Assembly (NCBI GenBank): GCA_003241685.1
Contig: QFPJ01000061.1
Location: 1-12,041, forward strand
Length of the DNA: 12,041 nt
From: Sphingopyxis macrogoltabida
GTDB taxonomy: Bacteria > Pseudomonadota > Alphaproteobacteria > Sphingomonadales > Sphingomonadaceae
Reading direction: 5' to 3'
Positions 6,988 to 12,041 of the stretch are shown here, in pieces. The notes below the pieces were generated by a model that saw nothing but the letters and a program-made list of their open reading frames with translations, was not told the origin of the DNA and ran no database searches. The position numbers and the translations under genes are program-made. Numbering within the stretch: the stretch's first letter is position 1; every line of letters begins with the position of its first letter.

Positions 6988-9900
6988 TCAATAATAGTCC
7001 TGAAGCGGCTTCACTTCAAGAGATCGCGCGCGCAACGCGCCGATCGCCTGCGTCGATGCCTCGCTTGCGGCGGCGGTCGTGTAATAGGCGATGTCGGCGG
7101 CCAGCGCCGATGCGCGGATCGATTGCGAATCCTGCAGGCTCTGCCAGCCTTCGGTGGTGTTGAAGATCAGCTGCACATCGCCGTCCTTGATCCGGTCGAC
7201 GATGTGCGGGCGGCCTTCGGCGACCTTGTTGACGCGCTCCACGGCGATGCCCTGTTCCGCCAGATAGTCGGCGGTGCCGCCGGTCGCGATCACCTGCCAC
7301 CCCCAGTCGGCAAGCTGTTTCACCGGCGCCACGATACGCGGCTTGTCGCTGTCCTTGACCGACACGAACAGCCGCCCATCGGTCGGCAGCCGGTCGCCCG
7401 CGCCGAGCTGTGCCTTGGCGAATGCCAGGTTGAAATCGCTGTCGATTCCCATGACTTCGCCGGTGGATTTCATTTCCGGCGACAGCACGGGATCGGTGCC
7501 GGGGAAGCGCGCGAAGGGGAACACCGCCTCCTTGACCGCGACATGCGCGATGTCGCGGTTGATCGTCGGCAGGTCGGCCAGCTTCTCGCCCGCCATGACG
7601 CGCGCCGCGATCTTGGCGATCGGCGAGCCCACCGCCTTGGCGACGAACGGCACGGTGCGGCTGGCGCGCGGATTGACCTCGATCAGATAGACCTCGAAGC
7701 CGGCACCGTCCTGCGCGCCCGTCGCTTTCACGGCATATTGCACGTTCATCAGGCCCCGGACGCCCAGCGCGCGCGCCAGTGCGTCGGTCTGGCGCTCGAT
7801 CTCGGCGACAATGTCGGCGGACAGGCTGTACGGCGGGATCGAACAGGCGCTGTCGCCCGAATGAACCCCCGCTTCCTCGATATGCTGCAGCACGCCCGCG
7901 ACCACCACGCCAGAAGGTCCGGGGGTCCCGTCGCACAGCGCGTCGACGTCGACCTCGATCGCGTCGCGCAGATAGCGGTCGATCAGCACCGGGCTGTCCC
8001 CCGACACCTGCACCGCGGTCTCGATATAGTTTTCAAGCTGCGCCTGATCGTCGACGATCTCCATCGCGCGGCCGCCAAGCACGTAGCTGGGCCGCGTCAG
8101 CACCGGATAACCGATGCGCGCCGCGACCGCGACGGCTTCCTCGCGGCTGCGCGCGATGCCGTTTTCGGGCTGCTTGAGGCCGAGCTTGTTGACCAGCGCC
8201 GCGAAGCGTTCGCGATCTTCGGCCAGGTCGATCGCATCGGGCGAGGTGCCGAGGATGGGGATGCCCGCCGTTTCCAGCGCCTGCGCCAGTTTCAGCGGGG
8301 TCTGGCCACCGAACTGGACGATCACGCCGACCAGCTCGCCCTTCGACATTTCGACGTGCAGGATTTCCAGCACGTCCTCGGCGGTCAGCGGCTCGAAATA
8401 CAGGCGGTCCGACGTGTCATAATCGGTCGACACCGTCTCCGGGTTGCAGTTGATCATGATCGTTTCGTAACCGGCATCTTCCAGCGCGAAACAGGCGTGG
8501 CAGCAGCAATAGTCGAACTCGATCCCCTGCCCGATCCGGTTCGGCCCGCCGCCCAGAATGACGATTTTCTTCCGGTCCGACGGGTTCGCCTCATTCTCCG
8601 GCTCGCCAAAGGTCGGCGCTTCATAGGTCGAATAGAGATAGGGGGTCTGCGCCTGGAATTCGGCGGCGCAGGTGTCGATCGTCTTGAACACCGGCCGCAC
8701 GCCCAGCTTGTGGCGCAGCGCGCGCACCTCCTCTTCGGTGACGCCGCCGGTCATCGCCTTCACCGCTTCGTGGATCAGGCCGCTGCCGTGCGCGGCGGCG
8801 CCGCGCGATCCGGGGCGCAGGTTCGCCGATTGCAGCGCCAGATAGGCCAGCCTTTTGTCGGAAAAGCCCATGGCTTTCAGCCGCCGCAGCCCCTCGGCAT
8901 CGCGCGGCAGGCCGTTGCGGCAAACCTCTTCCTCCGCTGCGACGATCTCCGCGATGCGGTCGAGGAACCACATGTCATAGCCCGCGATGCGGTTGATTTC
9001 GGCCAGATCCAGCCCTTCGCGGATCGCCTGCGCCGCGATCAGCAGCCGGTCGGGGGTGCGCTGCGCCAGTTCGCTCTTGAGCTGGTCATGGCTCGCGCCC
9101 TTCAGCCGGTCGACGAAATTGAAACCCGACAGGCCGGTTTCCAGCCCGCGCAGCGCCTTTTGCATCGATTCATGGATCGTGCGGCCGATCGCCATCACCT
9201 CGCCCACCGATTTCATCGCGGTCGACAGCAAAGGCTCGGCGCCCTTGAACTTTTCAAAGGCGAAGCGCGGGATTTTGGTGACGACATAGTCGATCGTCGG
9301 TTCGAACGACGCCGGGGTCACGCCGGTGATGTCGTTCATGATCTCGTCGAGCGTGTAGCCGACCGCGAGCTTCGCCGCGACCTTGGCGATCGGGAAGCCC
9401 GTCGCCTTCGACGCCAATGCCGACGAGCGCGACACGCGCGGGTTCATTTCGATCACGATCAGGCGGCCGTCGGCGGGATTGACCGCGAACTGGACGTTCG
9501 ACCCGCCCGTCTCGACCCCGATCTCGCGCAGCACCGCAATGCTCGCGTTGCGCATGATCTGATATTCCTTGTCGGTCAGCGTCAGCGCGGGGGCGACGGT
9601 GATGCTGTCGCCGGTGTGCACGCCCATCGGATCGACATTCTCGATCGAACAGATGATGATGCAATTGTCCTTGCGGTCGCGCACCACCTCCATCTCATAT
9701 TCTTTCCAGCCGAGGAGCGATTCCTCGATCAGGACTTCGGTGGTCGGCGATGCGATCAGGCCGCCGCGCACGATATGCTCGAACTCCTCGCGGTTATACG
9801 CGATGCCGCCGCCGGTGCCGCCCAAGGTGAACGACGGCCGGATGATCGACGGCAGCCCGGTGCGTTCGAGCACCGCGAACGCCTCGTCGAGCGTGTGCGC

Positions 9901-10359
9901 GACGCCGCTGCGCGCGCTTTCCAGCCCGATCTTGTCCATCGCGTCGCGGAACTTCTGCCGATCCTCGGCCTTGTCGATCGCCTCGGCATCGGCGCCGATC
10001 ATCTCGACGCCATATTTGGTCAGTGTGCCGTCGTTGAACAGCGCCAGCGCGGTGTTGAGCGCGGTCTGCCCGCCCATCGTCGGCAGCACCGCCCAACCAC
10101 CCGGAAACTCGGCGGTCTCCTTTTCGATGATCTTGGCGACGATCTCGGGCGTGATCGGTTCGACATAGGTCGCGTCGGCGAGATCGGGATCGGTCATGAT
10201 CGTCGCCGGGTTGGAGTTGACGAGGACGATGCGATAGCCCTCCTCCTTCAGCGCCTTGATCGCCTGCGTCCCCGAATAGTCGAACTCGCACGCCTGACCG
10301 ATAACGATCGGGCCGGCGCCGATGACGAGGATGGATTGAATGTCGGTTCTTTTGGGCAT
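6988..10359 (-). CDS. carB: Carbamoyl-phosphate synthase large subunit
   Basis: CarB makes carbamoyl phosphate from bicarbonate, two ATP and ammonia, the ammonia being tunnelled from CarA. The product feeds arginine and pyrimidine synthesis. The 1123-residue protein is complete and shows the duplicated architecture. The first carboxyphosphate half begins SILVIGAGPIVIGQACEFDY at about residues 9-28, with ATP-grasp segments including IEMNPRVSRSSALASKATG. The second carbamate-kinase half begins IVILGGGPNRIGQGIEFDY near 595, with LIEVNPRASRTVPFVAKAVG. The C-terminal MGS-like regulatory domain, about 996-1110, contains VIATGGTADYL and IFNTTEGWQS. In E. coli this domain binds UMP and ornithine, so similar allosteric control is likely. 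The ATG at 10359 directly abuts the TAA of the small upstream gene, and its weak GGAAAA site lies in that gene's end. A long open frame on the opposite strand is a GC-rich shadow. Confidence 0.98.
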   Translation of the reverse strand: MPKRTDIQSILVIGAGPIVIGQACEFDYSGTQAIKALKEEGYRIVLVNSNPATIMTDPDLADATYVEPITPEIVAKIIEKETAEFPGGWAVLPTMGGQTALNTALALFNDGTLTKYGVEMIGADAEAIDKAEDRQKFRDAMDKIGLESARSGVAHTLDEAFAVLERTGLPSIIRPSFTLGGTGGGIAYNREEFEHIVRGGLIASPTTEVLIEESLLGWKEYEMEVVRDRKDNCIIICSIENVDPMGVHTGDSITVAPALTLTDKEYQIMRNASIAVLREIGVETGGSNVQFAVNPADGRLIVIEMNPRVSRSSALASKATGFPIAKVAAKLAVGYTLDEIMNDITGVTPASFEPTIDYVVTKIPRFAFEKFKGAEPLLSTAMKSVGEVMAIGRTIHESMQKALRGLETGLSGFNFVDRLKGASHDQLKSELAQRTPDRLLIAAQAIREGLDLAEINRIAGYDMWFLDRIAEIVAAEEEVCRNGLPRDAEGLRRLKAMGFSDKRLAYLALQSANLRPGSRGAAAHGSGLIHEAVKAMTGGVTEEEVRALRHKLGVRPVFKTIDTCAAEFQAQTPYLYSTYEAPTFGEPENEANPSDRKKIVILGGGPNRIGQGIEFDYCCCHACFALEDAGYETIMINCNPETVSTDYDTSDRLYFEPLTAEDVLEILHVEMSKGELVGVIVQFGGQTPLKLAQALETAGIPILGTSPDAIDLAEDRERFAALVNKLGLKQPENGIARSREEAVAVAARIGYPVLTRPSYVLGGRAMEIVDDQAQLENYIETAVQVSGDSPVLIDRYLRDAIEVDVDALCDGTPGPSGVVVAGVLQHIEEAGVHSGDSACSIPPYSLSADIVAEIERQTDALARALGVRGLMNVQYAVKATGAQDGAGFEVYLIEVNPRASRTVPFVAKAVGSPIAKIAARVMAGEKLADLPTINRDIAHVAVKEAVFPFARFPGTDPVLSPEMKSTGEVMGIDSDFNLAFAKAQLGAGDRLPTDGRLFVSVKDSDKPRIVAPVKQLADWGWQVIATGGTADYLAEQGIAVERVNKVAEGRPHIVDRIKDGDVQLIFNTTEGWQSLQDSQSIRASALAADIAYYTTAAASEASTQAIGALRARSLEVKPLQDYY

Positions 10360-10749
10360 TTATTTTCCGATATATTTTGCTGCAACGACACCCAAGATTG
10401 CCCCGAGGCCGATTTTCAAAACGTCCCAAACACCCTTACCTATAGGAAGTCTGGCTACTCTTTCTCGAAAAGTCGGGACACGTTTGCTTTCCGACGCGAC
10501 ACGGCGCCGTTCTAGAATGATGTCAGCTTGACCCATTCCTGCATCCGTGATCCTCAACAGGATTAAATTCGGTCTTTCGCTATCAATTATGCGAGCGGCC
10601 AAGCCAGCTGCCATAAGACGACGTGACGCGGCATCAACCTCTCGGCCGTCCGCTGAGCACAGAATCTTAGGGTTTCCGGGGTTGTCCTTGAAATGTTGCC
10701 CTTGTCTCAGAGCAAGGAGTAACTCCTCATCGAGTGGTGCCAGAGTCAC
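10360..10749 (-). CDS. Unknown 129-residue protein between carA and carB, with C-terminal membrane helix
   Basis: I do not recognise this gene. The start is GTG at 10749, overlapping the carA TGA as GTGA; the stop TAA touches the carB ATG, so it is probably translated by coupling inside the car operon. Residues 1-75 could be a small winged-helix-like fold: DGREVDAASRRLMAAGLAARI resembles a recognition segment, and LLRITDAGMGQAD resembles the wing end of MarR/PadR-type domains. Residues 80-100 are basic (RRRVASESKR, FRERVAR). Residues about 107-127 form one hydrophobic helix with small-residue spacing (IGLGAILGVV), giving a tail-anchored or single-pass protein. GC is clearly lower than in carA and carB: I count 32 of 60 at 10381-10440 and 30 of 60 at 10441-10500, against 42 of 60 in a carB sample at 7561-7620. 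This suggests later arrival. The fold assignment is inference. Confidence 0.72.
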   Translation of the reverse strand: MTLAPLDEELLLALRQGQHFKDNPGNPKILCSADGREVDAASRRLMAAGLAARIIDSERPNLILLRITDAGMGQADIILERRRVASESKRVPTFRERVARLPIGKGVWDVLKIGLGAILGVVAAKYIGK

Positions 10750-12029
10750 TGCAACCCACCCACAAACTTCTCGAACAGATAGAAGCTGTCCTGCGGTCCC
10801 GGGCTCGCCTCGGGGTGATATTGCACGCTGAACGCCTGCTTGCCCGTGATCGCGATGCCGCAGTTCGATCCGTCGAACAGGCTCTTGTGCGTCTCGACCA
10901 CGCCCGCGGGCAGGCTGGTCGCATCGACCGCGAAGCCGTGGTTCATGCTGGTGATCTCGACCACGCCGTCGGCGAAGTCGCCGCCGACGCGCTGCACCGG
11001 ATGGTTCGCGCCGCGATGGCCCTGGTGCATCTTCACGGTCTTCGCGCCCGCCGCGATGCCGAGCAGCTGGTGGCCGAGGCAGATGCCGAAGATCGGGACA
11101 TTGCGTTCGAGCAGCCCCCTGATCACCGGCACCGCATATTCGCCCGTCGCCGCGGGATCGCCGGGGCCGTTCGACAGGAAGACGCCCGCGGGGCGCAGCG
11201 CAACGATCTCGTCGAGGCTGGTCTTGGCGGGCACCACGGTGACGCGCGCACCGGCTTTGACCAGGTTGCGGAAGATATTGTCCTTCGCGCCATAATCGAC
11301 CGCGACGACGTGGGGTTTGCCGTCCCCCTCCCGCTTGCGGGAGGGGTTAGGGGTGGGCATGTCCCCAGATGCCTGTGCAGAAGTCGGCACACCCCCGGCC
11401 CCTCCCGCAAGCGGGAGGGGAGACTGATAGCCCGAACCCAGATGCCAAACCCCCGCGTCCCAGCTGCCCTGCCGCTCGCGCGTCACCGTCTTGGCTAGGT
11501 CCATGCCCTCCAGCCCCGGCCACCCCTGCGCGAGCAGCAGCAGGCGACCCAAGTCGAACTGGCCGTCGGGGGCGTGCGCGACCACGCCGGTCGGGGCGCC
11601 GCCGTCGCGGATGCGGCGGGTTAGCGCGCGCGTGTCGATGCCGGCAAGGCCGATCAGCCCCTGCGCCGCCATCCATTCGGGTAGCGTCTGGACACTGCGA
11701 AAATTGCTGGGCGCGGTCGGCAGTTCGCGCGTGATGCAGCCGATTGCGGCGCGCTTGTCGCGCTCCATATCCTCGGGGTTCGCGCCGACATTGCCGATGT
11801 GCGGAAAGGTGAAGGTGATGATCTGGCCGGCGTAGCTCGGGTCGGTCAGGATTTCCTGATAGCCGGTCATCGCGGTGTTGAAACAAATCTCGCCCACGCC
11901 CGCGCCGCTGGCGCCGTAACCCACGCCCCACAGCACGGTGCCGTCGGCAAGGACGAGGACGCCGGTGGCGCCATCGGGCTGGCTTTCGCGCGCGGCAGAG
12001 GGGTTGGCCAAAGGGTTGGCAGGTGCCAT
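10746..12029 (-). CDS. carA: Carbamoyl-phosphate synthase small (glutaminase) subunit with a repeat-derived insert
   Basis: CarA hydrolyses glutamine and delivers ammonia to CarB. The 427-residue product is longer than E. coli CarA (382); 32 residues come from a palindromic repeat (204-235). The N-terminal CarA domain spans about 20-195 (GVLVLADGTVLWGVG, FNTAMTGYQEILTDPSYAGQ). The class I glutamine amidotransferase domain starts at about 240 (VVAVDYGAKDN) and has the nucleophile Cys317 in GICLGHQ and the His405/Glu407 pair in QYHPE. All catalytic residues are present, and the insert lies in the linker between domains, so the enzyme is probably functional. The ATG at 12029 has GGAG eight bases upstream at the window edge. 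The N-terminal 20 residues (Pro/Ala/Ser rich) are a variable extension. The promoter and any leader control lie outside the window. The TGA overlaps the next gene's GTG. Confidence 0.96.
   Translation of the reverse strand: MAPANPLANPSAARESQPDGATGVLVLADGTVLWGVGYGASGAGVGEICFNTAMTGYQEILTDPSYAGQIITFTFPHIGNVGANPEDMERDKRAAIGCITRELPTAPSNFRSVQTLPEWMAAQGLIGLAGIDTRALTRRIRDGGAPTGVVAHAPDGQFDLGRLLLLAQGWPGLEGMDLAKTVTRERQGSWDAGVWHLGSGYQSPLPLAGGAGGVPTSAQASGDMPTPNPSRKREGDGKPHVVAVDYGAKDNIFRNLVKAGARVTVVPAKTSLDEIVALRPAGVFLSNGPGDPAATGEYAVPVIRGLLERNVPIFGICLGHQLLGIAAGAKTVKMHQGHRGANHPVQRVGGDFADGVVEITSMNHGFAVDATSLPAGVVETHKSLFDGSNCGIAITGKQAFSVQYHPEASPGPQDSFYLFEKFVGGLQ
11325..11420. repeat. 96-bp palindromic repeat inserted in frame in carA
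   Basis: The element is bounded by two 22-bp sequences, 11325-11346 and 11399-11420, which are exact reverse complements of each other. Each is itself a palindrome with 10-bp arms CCCCTCCCGC and GCGGGAGGGG around TT or AA. Inside them, TTAGGGGTGGGC (11347-11358) and GCACACCCCCGG (11387-11398) continue the symmetry imperfectly, sharing a GGGGTG/CACCCC core. The length of 96 bases is divisible by three, and the ends coincide with codon boundaries of carA. It encodes residues 204-235, beginning PLPLAGGAGG and ending NPSRKREG. No target duplication is evident. It has the look of a dispersed intergenic repeat captured within a coding region. Confidence 0.85.
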
Positions 12030-12037
12030 TCAACATG

Positions 12038-12041
12038 CTCC
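12038..12041 (-). promoter_or_regulatory. carA ribosome binding site
   Basis: The minus strand reads GGAG at 12041-12038, eight bases before the carA ATG at 12029-12027. This supports that start over downstream alternatives. The window ends here, so no promoter can be seen. Confidence 0.6.

Noticed and set aside
8480..8530. Cysteine cluster (FDYCCCHACF) in CarB as an unusual metal site
   Set aside because: From memory this is the usual sequence after the second GGGPNRIGQG motif in alphaproteobacterial CarB, so it is not special here.
7123..10515. Open frame of 1130 codons on the plus strand opposite carB
   Set aside because: The minus strand encodes a full, well-conserved CarB. The opposite frame has Arg/Asp/His-rich low-complexity composition, no recognisable domain and no ribosome binding site. 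It is a typical GC-rich antisense shadow.
11325..11420. Insert in carA as a frameshift or pseudogene signal
   Set aside because: The length is a multiple of three, the downstream glutaminase domain continues in frame, and Cys317, His405 and Glu407 are all present. The gene looks intact.
11325..11420. Paired repeats as a CRISPR fragment
   Set aside because: The two 22-mers are inverted rather than direct, there are only two, and the spacer between them has internal symmetry. No cas genes are near.

Overview
The window reads as a chromosomal housekeeping region of a GC-rich alphaproteobacterium. Gene content, the carA-carB-greA order, the LemA/TPM cluster and the style of the GC-rich palindromic repeats suggest a sphingomonad (Sphingopyxis- or Sphingomonas-like). 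That placement is inference; no rRNA or other marker gene is present.

Left part, mostly plus strand: the 3' part of ahpF (its 5' end lies outside the window) converges on mscL across a strong hairpin. A divergent promoter region then leads into a tightly packed plus-strand set: a LemA-family lipoprotein, a secreted and membrane-anchored TPM-domain protein with a glycine-rich tail, a second TPM-type protein interrupted by two membrane helices, and an ADP-ribose-type Nudix hydrolase. This set ends in a 260-base gap that holds a 141-bp MITE-like imperfect palindrome. Next comes a solitary CPBP (CAAX/Abi-type) membrane protease gene with visibly lower GC.

Right part, all minus strand, read from right to left: carA, a small unknown membrane-tail gene, carB, greA and a rhomboid protease gene. 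CarA and CarB form the carbamoyl-phosphate synthetase that feeds arginine and pyrimidine synthesis. GreA rescues backtracked RNA polymerase. The rhomboid gene follows greA by 13 bases.

Two things stand out. First, carA carries a 96-bp palindromic repeat whose ends are perfect inverted 22-mers. It adds exactly 32 codons, in frame, in the linker between the two CarA domains, much as Rickettsia palindromic elements do in Rickettsia genes. Second, a 129-codon gene of lower GC sits between carA and carB with no free base on either side: GTGA overlaps the carA stop, and its TAA abuts the carB ATG. I see no CRISPR array, tRNA, rRNA, integrase, transposase or defence island. The window is mostly ordinary core genome carrying repeat elements, one of which is now part of a protein.
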